Source: Clostridium sp. (GTDB lineage Bacteria > Bacillota > Clostridia > Clostridiales > Clostridiaceae). Taken from it: a DNA stretch of 64,000 bases. Below are positions 1 through 9,113 of this stretch, piece after piece. A model generated the notes under the pieces. It did no database searches, was not told where the DNA came from, and was given only the letters and a program-made list of their open reading frames with translations. Both the position numbers and the translations under genes were made by a program. The stretch covers positions 124,001-188,000 of the forward strand of contig NZ_JAJFUC010000037.1 in the NCBI RefSeq assembly GCF_021372645.1, given 5' to 3'. The number at the start of each line of letters is the position of its first letter. Position 1 is the first letter of the stretch.

Positions 1-752
1 ACTGCATATGTGTCTGGTTGTTCATTCATAGCAATTGCTAAATCACCATTATAAATTAAAGCAACACTACACTCCCCATTTAATAAAGATTTTCTTGGAG
101 CATCTCCATCAAATACTTTTACATTTTCTTTCATTTTCTTTAAGAAATCAGTAGCTTCTTTAATTTGTTTTTCATCTTTTGTATTTGGGTCATATCCTAA
201 AGAATCTAAAATTAGCGCCATTATTCTTCTAGAAGATGTAATAGAAACTATTGTACCTTTAAGTGCTGGATTTAATAAATCCTTCACAGATTTAATTTCT
301 ATAGGACATGTCTTTTTGTTATAACCAATTACAGTGTATGATGAAAGATATTCAATTGAGTATTTTTGTTCTGGATCAAATGCTTGATTAAGTGCTGATT
401 TATTAATATTTTTTATATTTGTAATATTATTAAAGTCTAATTCTTGTATATATTTTTGGTTTATTAAGTTTTCTACTTGGCTATTACCAGCTTGAACAAG
501 GTCATAGTCCTTGCCGTTACCTGACATTAACTTAGCATTCATTTCATCAGTTGATGTAAAGTAACTTACATTAACTTTAATACCATACTTGTCTTCAAAT
601 CCTTTTATTGCATCATCAGATATATATTCTGACCAAACAAATAGATTTAATTCCTTTGCATACCCCCCTGCAGTCTTCTCTTCTTGCTTACCACATCCTA
701 CAAAGGAAAGCATTAATAGCATAACTGAAATTATTGATATAAATTTTTTCAT
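1..752 (-). CDS. potD: Spermidine/putrescine-binding lipoprotein PotD (partial)
   Basis: Extracellular substrate-binding lipoprotein of the PotABCD polyamine ABC importer; the C-terminal part lies beyond the window. The reverse-strand frame is open from an ATG at 752 to base 1, about 250 codons. The N-terminus has a hydrophobic signal ending in the lipobox FVGC (Cys20 would be lipidated), followed by the periplasmic-binding fold with the PotD-type stretch LFVWSEYISD. The ribosome site AAGGAGG lies 9 bases before the ATG. It follows potC by 54 bases, so it is the last gene of the potA-B-C-D operon. Sure of family; the exact polyamine preference cannot be read from sequence. Confidence 0.93.
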   Translation of the reverse strand, partial: MKKFISIISVMLLMLSFVGCGKQEEKTAGGYAKELNLFVWSEYISDDAIKGFEDKYGIKVNVSYFTSTDEMNAKLMSGNGKDYDLVQAGNSQVENLINQKYIQELDFNNITNIKNINKSALNQAFDPEQKYSIEYLSSYTVIGYNKKTCPIEIKSVKDLLNPALKGTIVSITSSRRIMALILDSLGYDPNTKDEKQIKEATDFLKKMKENVKVFDGDAPRKSLLNGECSVALIYNGDLAIAMNEQPDTYA

Positions 753-806
753 AATCTAATTCCTCCTTAATAATTAAAGCATTATATATTTTTTAATAAC
801 TAACTT

Positions 807-1601
807 TTAGGCTCTTTTTCTTTCTAACAATTTTGACACTAATAATCCTAATAAGAATAATCCAATGATAATTGTTGTAAGTGCATTGACTTCTGGAGAT
901 ATTCCTGCTTTAACCATTGAATATACCTTAACTGGGAAAGTCATACACTTTGTACCTGCAATAAAATTACTTATTATTAAATCATCTAATGAAAGTGTAA
1001 ATGCTAAGAATCCACCTGACATTACCCCTGGCATTATCATTGGTAATGTTACTTTTAAAAATGTTGTTCTTCTGTTGGCCCCTAAATCCATAGAAGCTTC
1101 TTCTACAGATTGATCAAAACCACTTAGTCTTGATTTTATAGTAATGATAACAAATGGAACCGTTAAAGTTGTATGTCCTAAAATAAGTGTTAACATTCCA
1201 AGTGGAAAACTAACTGCACTAAATATTGATAACAATGCAACTGCTAAAACAATTTCTGGAATAACTATTGGAACATATAATGCATTATTTATAACTGATT
1301 TTCCTTTAAAATTAAATCTTGCTAGCCCAACTGCACCTATGGTTCCTATGATAACTGCAAGAATTGTACTTACTACAGCAATAATCATTGTATTTCCAAA
1401 TGTAGATAATAATTCCGAATCATGAAATAATTTTACATACCATTCAGTAGTGAATCCTACCCAATTTGTATTTGCTTTTTGATTATTGAATGAGAAAATT
1501 ACTAAAATAATAACTGGTATGTATATATAAGAATAAACTAACATTGAAAATATTGAAGAACTTAAGCTTTTAATTTTCTTTCTTCTTTCTCTCTTACTCA
1601 T
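807..1601 (-). CDS. potC: Spermidine/putrescine ABC transporter permease PotC
   Basis: Inner-membrane permease of the polyamine importer, 264 aa, about six membrane helices with the first at residues 15-38. The cytoplasmic EAA loop that docks on the ATPase is seen as EEASMDLGANRRTTFLKV, followed by LP. The ATG at 1601 directly follows the potB stop (no gap), with GGGGGTGG upstream as ribosome site, so translation is likely coupled to potB. Normal length for PotC/YdcV-type permeases. Pairs with PotB to form the translocation channel. Confidence 0.94.
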   Translation of the reverse strand: MSKRERRKKIKSLSSSIFSMLVYSYIYIPVIILVIFSFNNQKANTNWVGFTTEWYVKLFHDSELLSTFGNTMIIAVVSTILAVIIGTIGAVGLARFNFKGKSVINNALYVPIVIPEIVLAVALLSIFSAVSFPLGMLTLILGHTTLTVPFVIITIKSRLSGFDQSVEEASMDLGANRRTTFLKVTLPMIMPGVMSGGFLAFTLSLDDLIISNFIAGTKCMTFPVKVYSMVKAGISPEVNALTTIIIGLFLLGLLVSKLLERKRA

Positions 1602-2513
1602 TTATTTTGCCACCCCCAGATCATCTAGATCTCCAACACGGCTATACATATATAATACTAATAATGTAATAGCAATTAATACTAACGATATAGCTGCACC
1701 AAAAGGCCAGTTCTTAGCTGTTGTAAATTGGTTTTTAATTAAATTACCAATCATCAAGGTTTTTCCACCACCTAAAATATCAGCAGTAAAGTAATATCCT
1801 AGAGATGGTATGAATGTTAATATAACACTAGCAAAAATTCCTGATGATGTAAGTGGAAGAGTTACTTTTATAAATGTTTCATATGGTTTTGCACCAAGAT
1901 CATTTGATGCTTCTATTAATGATTTATCAAGTTTTTCAATAGCACTGTAAAGTGGTAATATCGCAAATGGTAATAATATATAAACTATTCCTACAGTAAC
2001 AGCATAATCATTGTATAATAATTGCAAAGGTTCTTTTATTACTCCAATTGTCATTAAAAATTTATTTACTATTCCAGATGCATGAAAGAGAATAACCCAA
2101 CTATATGTTCTTACCAATGAGCTAGTCCAGAATGGTATCATTATTAGCATAATCATTATTCCACGCTTTTTAAGTGGTAGCTTTGTAAGATAATAAGCAA
2201 AAGGATATCCAATTAAAATGCAAATTACAGATGAATTAATTGCAATTCCAATTGAATTCAAAATTACTTTAAAATACAATGGATCAAAAATTGTTTTATA
2301 ATTTTCTAATGTAAATTTGTAATCAATCCCCCCGTAGGTTCCTCTTGTCATAAAGCTCATAAATCCTATATAAATCAAAGGAACAATTACAAAAATTATC
2401 ATCCAAAAAGAAATTGGTCCAACCATTGAAAGTGCAGGTGCTATTTTATTTTTTAGCTTTCTTTTATTCTTTTTATTATTAATTGATTCTTCTATTGCTC
2501 TTCCTTTTTTCAT
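1602..2513 (-). CDS. potB: Spermidine/putrescine ABC transporter permease PotB
   Basis: Second channel-forming permease of the polyamine importer, 303 aa. A lysine-rich N-terminus of about 25 residues precedes the first helix; about six helices follow. The EAA loop is IEASNDLGAKPYETFIKV, followed by LP. Its ATG overlaps the potA stop by four bases (ATGA), the usual sign of translational coupling in this operon. Family length and order (A-B-C-D) match the classical pot operons. Confidence 0.94.
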   Translation of the reverse strand: MKKGRAIEESINNKKNKRKLKNKIAPALSMVGPISFWMIIFVIVPLIYIGFMSFMTRGTYGGIDYKFTLENYKTIFDPLYFKVILNSIGIAINSSVICILIGYPFAYYLTKLPLKKRGIMIMLIMIPFWTSSLVRTYSWVILFHASGIVNKFLMTIGVIKEPLQLLYNDYAVTVGIVYILLPFAILPLYSAIEKLDKSLIEASNDLGAKPYETFIKVTLPLTSSGIFASVILTFIPSLGYYFTADILGGGKTLMIGNLIKNQFTTAKNWPFGAAISLVLIAITLLVLYMYSRVGDLDDLGVAK

Positions 2514-3628
2514 TTAATTCCCTCCTTTTGCGTCTTATCTAATAAATCTACTAATTTATCATCATTACGCTTAATAGGAACCCCTCCATTTTCATCCCAA
2601 TATAAATAAACAACTTCATTTTCTTTTAATTTCTCTGAATTTGGAAATCTATTTACTTTTATTTCTTCTCCATTAGACAGGACAACTATAGTTTTTATTA
2701 ATGCTCCAACATAAATATGATCTTTTACAACTCCTGCAAGGGAAAATCCATCTACAGGTGTCTTTGAATACTTCATATTTTCAGGTCTAATTGATACATA
2801 TAAAGTTTCATTAACTGAAAATCCATCATCCTCAGTTTGGATATTTCCACACTCAGCTGCGATTATTAGCTTTCCATTTTCTTTTTTCGTTACAACTCCT
2901 TCTAAAATATTAGACTCTCCTATAAAACTTGCTACAAATTTAGTCTTTGGATGTTCATATATTTCATTGGGTGTTCCAAGTTGTTCTAAGTGACCTCCAT
3001 TCATGATTGCAATTCTATCACTCATAGTTAATGCTTCTTCTTGATCATGAGTTACATAAACAAATGTTGTTTTTAACTTTCTTTGTAGTCTTTTAAGCTC
3101 TACTTGCATTTGTTTTCTAAGTTTTAAGTCTAATGCTCCTAATGGTTCATCTAATAGTAATACTTTTGGTCTATTAACCAAAGCTCTAGCAATAGCAACA
3201 CGTTGCTTTTGTCCACCAGACATTTGAGCAGGTTTTCTTTTTTCAAAACCTGTTAATTGTACTAACTCAAGCATTTCAGTTACTCTTTCTTTTATTTCTA
3301 CTTTTGGCACTTTCTTAATATTTAAACCATATGCTATATTATCAAATACTGTCATATGTGGGAATAAAGCATAATTTTGAAACACTGTATTTACATTACG
3401 TTCATAAGGTTCTTTATCTTCAACTCTTTCATTTTCAACTTTAATTATTCCTGAAGTAGCATCTTCAAAGCCTGCTATCATCCTTAGGGTTGTGGTTTTT
3501 CCACATCCTGAAGGTCCAAGCATTGTTAGGAATTCTCCCTCTTCAATATTCATGTTTAAGTTTTTAACAACTTTATTATCACCATAAAATTTTTCAACAT
3601 TTACAATCGCTACAATTGGTTCACTCAT
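2510..3628 (-). CDS. potA: Spermidine/putrescine ABC transporter ATP-binding protein PotA
   Basis: ATPase that drives polyamine import. From the chosen ATG the protein is 372 aa: Walker A GPSGCGKTT at about 38-46, signature MSGGQKQRVAIARAL, Walker B VLLLDEPLGALD, H-loop THDQEEA, then a C-terminal TOBE regulatory domain (about 275-350). The frame stays open upstream to 3706, but the ATG at 3628 is preferred because AAGGAG lies 10 bases before it and the protein then begins at the conserved MSEPIVAI. First gene of the pot operon; a palindromic repeat (3671-3729) lies just upstream. Confidence 0.95.
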   Translation of the reverse strand: MSEPIVAIVNVEKFYGDNKVVKNLNMNIEEGEFLTMLGPSGCGKTTTLRMIAGFEDATSGIIKVENERVEDKEPYERNVNTVFQNYALFPHMTVFDNIAYGLNIKKVPKVEIKERVTEMLELVQLTGFEKRKPAQMSGGQKQRVAIARALVNRPKVLLLDEPLGALDLKLRKQMQVELKRLQRKLKTTFVYVTHDQEEALTMSDRIAIMNGGHLEQLGTPNEIYEHPKTKFVASFIGESNILEGVVTKKENGKLIIAAECGNIQTEDDGFSVNETLYVSIRPENMKYSKTPVDGFSLAGVVKDHIYVGALIKTIVVLSNGEEIKVNRFPNSEKLKENEVVYLYWDENGGVPIKRNDDKLVDLLDKTQKEGIK

Positions 3629-3670
3629 ATTTTTCACGCTCCTTATTATTCTCTGGTGTTGCTTATAATT

Positions 3671-3729
3671 TAGGCATATGAAAGAAAATAACAAGTCAAT
3701 ATGCAAGTCTATTTTTTGAATATGCCTTA
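3671..3729. repeat. Palindromic repeat, GGCATAT family, copy 1
   Basis: Near-perfect inverted ends: TAGGCATATGAAAGAAAATA on the left and ATTTTTTGAATATGCCTTA on the right, inner arm AACAAGTC. Same family as copies at 13848, 36621, 42982, 52358, 52630 and 53254. It lies between potA and the PII-like gene. Function unknown; could act as a hairpin in RNA or be a non-autonomous mobile element. Confidence 0.85.
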
Positions 3730-3740
3730 TTTAAAATAAA

Positions 3741-3785
3741 AATAGCCAAAGTTAGTTAAAATGTAGTTAACCTCCTTTGGCTATT
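3741..3785 (-). terminator. Rho-independent terminator after the PII-like gene
   Basis: On the reverse strand AATAGCCAAAG pairs perfectly with CTTTGGCTATT (11 bp), followed by TTTTATTTTAA. It lies 22 bases after the stop of the PII-like gene. Confidence 0.8.
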
Positions 3786-3807
3786 AATATATTAAATTAT
3801 TCATAAA

Positions 3808-4146
3808 TTATAATGCCTTTTCACCTCTTTCTCCTGTACGTATTCTCATTACTTCTACAACATCGTAAACAAATACTTTACCATCTCCAACAGTACCAGT
3901 TCCTAAAGCTTCATAAATGTCAGTTAAAACTTTATCTAGTTCAATGTCTTCAATTACTGTCATAACAAATATCTTAGGTAATAAATTTATGTTTAATTCT
4001 GGTAAATTCATTTCAGCAACATATCCTCTTTGTTTACCACACCCCATAACTGTAGATACAGTCATTCCATGACAATTATGAGCAGTTAAAAGCTCTTTTA
4101 ATCCTTCTAATTTATCTGGTCTTGTAATTATTTCTATCTTCTTCAT
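3808..4146 (-). CDS. P-II family nitrogen regulatory protein
   Basis: Small trimeric signal protein of the GlnB/GlnK superfamily that binds ATP/ADP and 2-oxoglutarate. 112 aa from the ATG at 4146 (ribosome site AGGTGG 6 bases upstream; a TTG 15 bases earlier is less likely). Visible family marks: N-terminal MKKIEIITRPDKLEGLKELL, the B-loop TGTVGDGKVFVYDV and the C-loop RIRTGERGEKAL. The T-loop region (about 36-58) lacks the GAEY-type tyrosine that is uridylylated in enteric GlnB, so control by uridylylation is unlikely. No amtB or glutamine synthetase gene lies beside it. The PII fold is clear; which target it controls is unknown. Confidence 0.88.
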   Translation of the reverse strand: MKKIEIITRPDKLEGLKELLTAHNCHGMTVSTVMGCGKQRGYVAEMNLPELNINLLPKIFVMTVIEDIELDKVLTDIYEALGTGTVGDGKVFVYDVVEVMRIRTGERGEKAL

Positions 4147-4211
4147 AATAATCCACCTCAATCTTTATTTTTTGAATATACCTTAGATAAAATTTATTAA
4201 TTTTATCTAAA

Positions 4212-4250
4212 AAAGGAGCCTACCACATTAAACATATGATAGACTCCTTT
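4212..4250 (-). terminator. Rho-independent terminator after the PucR gene
   Basis: Reverse strand: AAAGGAGTCTA pairs with TAGGCTCCTTT (one G-U/mismatch), then TTTAG. It lies about 180 bases after the stop of the PucR-type regulator. Confidence 0.7.
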
Positions 4251-4432
4251 GTCTTTAAACTGTTTTTAATTTTATAGACCTGTCTTTGTGAAATTCACAC
4301 TTTTTTATTAAAAAACAACAAACATCTTTGTTTCTTGTTTTTTAACTTGTTTATATCATAATACTTTATCTTTGTCTTTTCTATAGCCATGCAATATAAT
4401 ATTTTTGTCCACATTGACCAAACTATTTTTCT

Positions 4433-5662
4433 TTACTTTAACATATTATTTATGTATAATCCCATTTTTACTTTCATACAATCATCAAAATTATGCAAAT
4501 CGCAATTTAAAAGTTCTTCTATTTTCTTTATACGATATTTTAGAGTATTTCTATGTAAAAATAATTTTTCTGCCGTAACTGTAATATTACAATTTTCATT
4601 TAAATAGGTTTCTAATATTTGAAGTAAACTACTATTTTTATTATCATTTTCATCAATTGGCCCTAAGATATCTAAATAATAATTTTCCAATACTTTTCTA
4701 TTTTTAATACTGAAAAGAAGTCCATAAATTCCTATATCTTTATATTTAGTAATTGTATCATCTAAGCCTTTGCACTTTGCACTATTAATAGCTAATTCAG
4801 CTTCATTTAATGATTGTTTCATCATCTTTAAATCTCTATATGAATTACCTATTCCAACACTTACGGAAAGTCCATCTATACGTTTTTTAATCACCTCTTT
4901 TATTTCTTTCAAAGCCTTGTCCACTCTATTCATATAATTTTCTTCACATCTGCTAAAAAAGATTACTGAATCATCTTTATCAATAATTGGGACTTTTAAT
5001 GCATATTTTTCTAATATGTCTTGAACTATCTTTCTAAATGTAATCTTAAGCTTAGATATACTTATCTCATCTTCTAAGTTCTTTGCTTTTAAAAATCTTT
5101 CAAATCCATCAATATCTATAACACATATACAACATTCACCATCTAAATTATATCCAAAATAAGCAGCTTTCTCTATTGCTTCACCTTCTAATTCACCATC
5201 TCCAAAAAGAATGTTACTCAAAAAATGAGTTAGTGAATTTTCTTCAATACGCGATAATACGATGGCATTACTTATTTCCTTGGAAATTTCAACTAATTTT
5301 GCTTTCCAAGGTAGTGAGAATAAAGGAAATTCAATTTCATTTGCAAGGTTAACTGCCTCTTCAGGAATACTTTCAATGTATGGCCCTATATTTATTATTA
5401 ATCCCGAACCATTTTTTTCATTAATTCCTTTAATAAGCTTTGTTAATACACTCATATCATCTTTCATACCAACACCTGTAATAAAGACTATCTCTCCACC
5501 TTGTAACCACTTAATTCCTTCTAATGGATCTTCAAAACATTCTGCTACATATATCCATTCTACAGTTCTTTCCAATCCTGTATTCCCTGCTACTAGTTCC
5601 ATTTCTTTAAGAGATTCCAATTTTTGAATATCTTTTACTATAATTGACATAGCATCACTCAC
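4433..5662 (-). CDS. PucR family transcriptional regulator
   Basis: Cytoplasmic DNA-binding regulator, 409 aa. A PucR N-terminal purine-catabolism-type domain (about 10-135, with VEWIYVAECFEDP), a central degenerate GGDEF-like region (about 165-290), and a C-terminal PucR helix-turn-helix (about 345-400, with LFLHRNTLKYRIKKIEELL). The first codon appears to be GTG close to GGGGAG; an in-frame ATG four codons later is possible. It is followed on the same strand by nothing and preceded by a TIGR04076-like gene and an iron alcohol dehydrogenase, which it may control. Ligand unknown. Confidence 0.88.
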   Translation of the reverse strand: MSDAMSIIVKDIQKLESLKEMELVAGNTGLERTVEWIYVAECFEDPLEGIKWLQGGEIVFITGVGMKDDMSVLTKLIKGINEKNGSGLIINIGPYIESIPEEAVNLANEIEFPLFSLPWKAKLVEISKEISNAIVLSRIEENSLTHFLSNILFGDGELEGEAIEKAAYFGYNLDGECCICVIDIDGFERFLKAKNLEDEISISKLKITFRKIVQDILEKYALKVPIIDKDDSVIFFSRCEENYMNRVDKALKEIKEVIKKRIDGLSVSVGIGNSYRDLKMMKQSLNEAELAINSAKCKGLDDTITKYKDIGIYGLLFSIKNRKVLENYYLDILGPIDENDNKNSSLLQILETYLNENCNITVTAEKLFLHRNTLKYRIKKIEELLNCDLHNFDDCMKVKMGLYINNMLK

Positions 5663-5831
5663 ATCTCCCCAATGAAAATATAAATAAGCTTACATATATA
5701 TTAATATGTAAAAATTTTTTCTTCTTACTTTTATATTTTTTATATTATCATATTCCCATATATATTTGCAAAATAAAAAAAATAAAGGCTTATGATGGAA
5801 ATTTTAGTAGTACTTTTCACATATAAAAAAT

Positions 5832-5863
5832 AAGGCTATAGAGTTTTAGTGCTCCATAACCTT
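5832..5863 (-). terminator. Rho-independent terminator after the TIGR04076-like gene
   Basis: Reverse strand AAGGTTATGGAG pairs with CTCTATAGCCTT around an 8-base loop, followed by ATTTTTTAT. Eleven bases after the stop at 5875. Confidence 0.8.
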
Positions 5864-5874
5864 TAAGAATATTA

Positions 5875-6147
5875 TTATTCATACTGTATTATTGTAAATT
5901 CTACTGTTTCAGGACAATCCGGGCATTGAAATGTCAATTCATCAAATCCCATTTGCTCTGCTGTTACTCTCTTTCGCGCTGCATATATGAATGGATAAAA
6001 AGCATTTATTGCTGTTAAGCAAAAATTCGCTGATTTTTCTTTATTTAACACAGCTCCATCTAAGTAAATTTCATCTCCTGCTTTATATAATTCACACTTT
6101 GAACTTTTTACAACTAATTTCACCTTGCACTCTTTAAATTTACTCAT
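5875..6147 (-). CDS. TIGR04076-like small protein
   Basis: 90-residue soluble protein resembling the TIGR04076 family of unknown function. It begins MSKFKECKVKLVVKSSKCEL and ends with a cysteine pair in the context FQCPDCPETVEF, which may bind metal. The ATG at 6147 has AGGAG-type sequence (AAAGGAGAG) upstream. It lies between the PucR regulator and the iron alcohol dehydrogenase, all on the same strand, with its own terminator. Function unknown; family assignment is from recognition of the overall pattern. Confidence 0.75.
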   Translation of the reverse strand: MSKFKECKVKLVVKSSKCELYKAGDEIYLDGAVLNKEKSANFCLTAINAFYPFIYAARKRVTAEQMGFDELTFQCPDCPETVEFTIIQYE

Positions 6148-6164
6148 AATTAACTCTCCTTTTT

Positions 6165-6262
6165 TTCAATTCACAAGTATTGATGAAATCCCTTGGGATT
6201 TCTAAAACTATATATTTTTACAAGTGACCTAGCAATTTGTTCCCTCATTGTGAATTGTATAT
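6165..6262. repeat. Palindromic intergenic repeat, GTGAATTG family
   Basis: Begins CAATTCACAAGT and ends CTCATTGTGAATTG, so the ends are inverted copies of each other. It has an inner hairpin GAAATCCCttgGGGATTTC-like. Related segments occur at 46477-46587 and, more loosely, near 36500 and 39140. Spans most of the gap between the alcohol dehydrogenase and the TIGR04076-like gene. Confidence 0.5.
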
Positions 6263-6272
6263 TGTTAATTGC

Positions 6273-7403
6273 CTATAATGCTTTATAATAAATATCCTTA
6301 ATTTCTTCTAAAGTAAATTCTCTAGGATGATTTACAATGCTTGGCTTTGATACTTTCATACAATTTTCTGCTATCCATTCAACATCCTTTTCTCCGATTC
6401 CTAATTCACCTAAAGTCACTTTCAAATCAATCTTTTCAAGAAATTTTCTTATAATATCTGCACAATCTTTTGCATCAGTACCTCCTAGTAATCTTGATAT
6501 ATCACTATATTTCTCTATATCACTTTCCCATGACTTTTCAACAATCACTGGTGTAAGTGCAGCAAGACCTTTTCCATGAACAATATCATAAAGTCCACTT
6601 GCTGGATGTTCCATACCATGAGGTGCTGTTACTCCTGCTACCCCAATTACCATACCACCTAAAGTACTAGCTAAACTCACATTTTCCCATGCGTCTAAAT
6701 CAGTTGGATCATTATATAATTTAGTTAAATTTTGTGCCACTAATTTAATTCCATAAAGAGCCTTCATATCTGTTAACGGTTGTCCTATTTTAGATACATA
6801 AGCTTCCATATTATGTGCTAATGCATCAAATCCAACAGATGCAAGTATACTTTTCGGCATTGTAATCATAAGTTCTGGATCAATAATTGATGCTTTTGCA
6901 ATGATTGAATTTGTTCTAAGAGATTTCTTATCCTTAGTCTCTGGATTAGTAAGCACAGAGAAACAATTTCCTTCACTTCCTGTTCCACATGTTGTTGGTA
7001 CTAAAATTATAGGTAGCGCTTCACTTCCTTGCTTTATTCCAAATATGTATTCTGATATATCTCCAGGATTTTTAGCAGAAAATGCAATGCTTTTAGCTGC
7101 ATCCATTATACTACCACCTCCAAGTCCTAAAACAACATCACAACCTGTTTCTTTTATAACATCTACGCCTTCATATACAGTTGTAGTAAGTGGATTTTGT
7201 TCTACCTTATCAAAAATTTCACATTCAATATTTGCTTCTTTTAATAAATTCACTGTTTTATCAAGTAAACCACTTTTCTTTGTACTACCTCTACCAGTTA
7301 CTATAAGAGCTTTCTTTCCATACTTTGCTACTTGATTCCCTACTTCATTTATTCTTCCTCTTCCGAATAAAAGATTCACTGGTAAATTATAATTGAACTT
7401 CAT
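6273..7403 (-). CDS. Iron-containing alcohol dehydrogenase
   Basis: 376-aa NAD(P)H-dependent group III (Fe2+) alcohol dehydrogenase, cytoplasmic, of the butanol/ethanol dehydrogenase type. Visible: N-terminal Rossmann-like half with the nucleotide-binding GLGGGSIMDAAKSIAF (about 93-108), the metal-site helix DALAHNMEAY and GMEHPASGLYDIVHGKGLA with the ligand histidines. Starts with MKFNYNLPVNLLFG, a common start in the family, with TGAGGAGG-type ribosome site. In fermenting clostridia such enzymes reduce aldehydes to alcohols; the true substrate cannot be told. It may share a transcript with the downstream TIGR04076-like gene. Confidence 0.92.
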   Translation of the reverse strand: MKFNYNLPVNLLFGRGRINEVGNQVAKYGKKALIVTGRGSTKKSGLLDKTVNLLKEANIECEIFDKVEQNPLTTTVYEGVDVIKETGCDVVLGLGGGSIMDAAKSIAFSAKNPGDISEYIFGIKQGSEALPIILVPTTCGTGSEGNCFSVLTNPETKDKKSLRTNSIIAKASIIDPELMITMPKSILASVGFDALAHNMEAYVSKIGQPLTDMKALYGIKLVAQNLTKLYNDPTDLDAWENVSLASTLGGMVIGVAGVTAPHGMEHPASGLYDIVHGKGLAALTPVIVEKSWESDIEKYSDISRLLGGTDAKDCADIIRKFLEKIDLKVTLGELGIGEKDVEWIAENCMKVSKPSIVNHPREFTLEEIKDIYYKAL

Positions 7404-7545
7404 ACTAATTCCTCCTCAATAATTTAATTACTCTTTAAGCTAAACTGTTATTTAAATATAAAGAATATTAAAATAAAAATCCAAAGCCTTTATTCATTAA
7501 TATTCTAAAATGCAGGTTACAATCTTACTAGTTACTAGATAAAAA

Positions 7546-7576
7546 AAGATGCCTTTATAAATAATAAAGACATCTT
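7546..7576 (-). terminator. Rho-independent terminator after aspartase
   Basis: Reverse strand AAGATGTCTTTAT pairs with ATAAAGGCATCTT and runs into TTTTTTATC. It lies about 107 bases after the aspA stop. Confidence 0.75.
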
Positions 7577-7664
7577 CGTCTGAATAATAGTAACATATTC
7601 AAAATATAAATTCTATAACTTCTCTTAACAATATTTTAGTGCACAATGTACAATTATAAGAAAG

Positions 7665-7685
7665 AAATAATTTGAATATGCCTTA
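7665..7685. repeat. Half copy of the GGCATAT repeat at the aspA stop
   Basis: ATAATTTGAATATGCCTTA matches the right arm of the GGCATAT palindromic repeat; on the reverse strand the element starts with the TAA stop codon of aspA (TAAGGCATATTCAAA). The partner arm is absent. Confidence 0.6.
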
Positions 7686-9113
7686 TATTGCTTTATTAAT
7701 TTTTGATTTTGATTCTAAAATTGAAGAGTAATCTACTTGTGTCATTGAAAGCGGATCTAAGATTTTTTCTAATTCTCTAAATGTTAATATTCCTTCATTT
7801 AACACAAGTTCTCTAACAGGAATTCCAGATTTCAATGATTTTTTAGCAATATCAGCAGACTTTTTATATCCAATATAAGGACAAAGTGCTGTTACAATTC
7901 CTACACTATTGTCTAAAAGCTCCTTACATCTAATTTCATTAGCAGTAATACCTAAAATGCAGTTATCTACTAAAGTCATAGTAGCATTTTTAAGAGTTTC
8001 TATAGATTCAAATAAGTTATAGAAAAGAACAGGTTCAAAAGCATTTAGCTCCATTTGCCCAGCTTCTGCAGCCATTGTTATTGTAAAATCATTACCAATA
8101 ATGTTAAAAGCAACTTGAGAAACCACTTCTAAAATAACAGGATTCACTTTACCGGGCATAATAGATGACCCATTTTGCATTGGTGGTAAATTGATTTCAG
8201 AAAGACCAGTTTTAGGTCCACTTGATAATAATCTTAAATCATTTGCCATTTTAGAAAGATTAACTGCACATGTTTTTAAAATTCCTGAAACACTTACAAA
8301 TCCATCAAGGTTTTGAGTTGCATCAATTAAATCTTTTGATTGAACTATATTATATCCACTTACTTTTTTCAGATTATCTGTAATATTATATAAATATTCA
8401 GCACTTACATTTATGCATGTCCCAATAGCTGTACCTCCAATATTTACAGTTAACATTTCTTTCTCGGCTTCTCTTAAACGGTTAATATCACGTTTTATCA
8501 TTGAGGCAAATGCATGAAATGATTGACCAAGTCTAATTGGAACTGCATCCTGAAGCTGAGTACGTCCCATTTTGATAACATTATTAAACTCTAAAGACTT
8601 TAGTTCTAGTGCATTATATAAACGTTGAAGTTCTAAAATGGCTTTTGGTAACATTTTTAGAACTGTAAGTTTTCCGGCAGTTGGAAAAACATCATTAGTA
8701 GATTGAGCCATATTTACATGATCATTTGGGTGTATGATATTATAATCACCTTTTGTACCGCCAAGCAATTCAATACCACGATTCGCAATAACTTCATTAG
8801 CATTCATATTCGTAGAAGTGCCTGCGCCACCTTGAATTGGATCAACTATAAATTCTTTGTGTAGCTTACCACAAATTATTTCATCACAAGCATTTATTAT
8901 TGCATTAGCAATAGTAGAATCTAAAAGATTTGCATTTCTATTTGTAATAGCCGCAGCTTTCTTTACTTCAGCAAGACTTACTATAAGCTCACTATGAATT
9001 GTCTTGTTTGTGATTTGAAAATTCATACTTGCTCTTAAAGATTGAATTCCATAATAAGAATCTATTGGTATTTCCATGCTTCCTATTGAGTCAGATTCCA
9101 TTCGCATTTTCAT
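7683..9113 (-). CDS. aspA: Aspartate ammonia-lyase
   Basis: Cytoplasmic aspartase, 476 aa, converting L-aspartate to fumarate and ammonia. It carries the fumarase/aspartase signature GSSIMPGKVNP (about 325-335), whose flexible SS loop holds the catalytic serine, and GGAGTSTNMNANEVIANRG (about 100-118). The N-terminal MRMESDSIGSMEIP is typical of aspartase rather than class II fumarase. ATG at 9113 with GGGGAA 6 bases upstream. It is divergent from an Lrp-type regulator 711 bases away, a likely controller. The stop codon coincides with half of a palindromic repeat. Confidence 0.93.
   Translation of the reverse strand: MKMRMESDSIGSMEIPIDSYYGIQSLRASMNFQITNKTIHSELIVSLAEVKKAAAITNRNANLLDSTIANAIINACDEIICGKLHKEFIVDPIQGGAGTSTNMNANEVIANRGIELLGGTKGDYNIIHPNDHVNMAQSTNDVFPTAGKLTVLKMLPKAILELQRLYNALELKSLEFNNVIKMGRTQLQDAVPIRLGQSFHAFASMIKRDINRLREAEKEMLTVNIGGTAIGTCINVSAEYLYNITDNLKKVSGYNIVQSKDLIDATQNLDGFVSVSGILKTCAVNLSKMANDLRLLSSGPKTGLSEINLPPMQNGSSIMPGKVNPVILEVVSQVAFNIIGNDFTITMAAEAGQMELNAFEPVLFYNLFESIETLKNATMTLVDNCILGITANEIRCKELLDNSVGIVTALCPYIGYKKSADIAKKSLKSGIPVRELVLNEGILTFRELEKILDPLSMTQVDYSSILESKSKINKAI

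Noticed and set aside
3629..3706. Longer PotA start
   Set aside because: The extra 26 residues have no family match and run into the repeat; AAGGAG lies 10 bases before the ATG at 3628.
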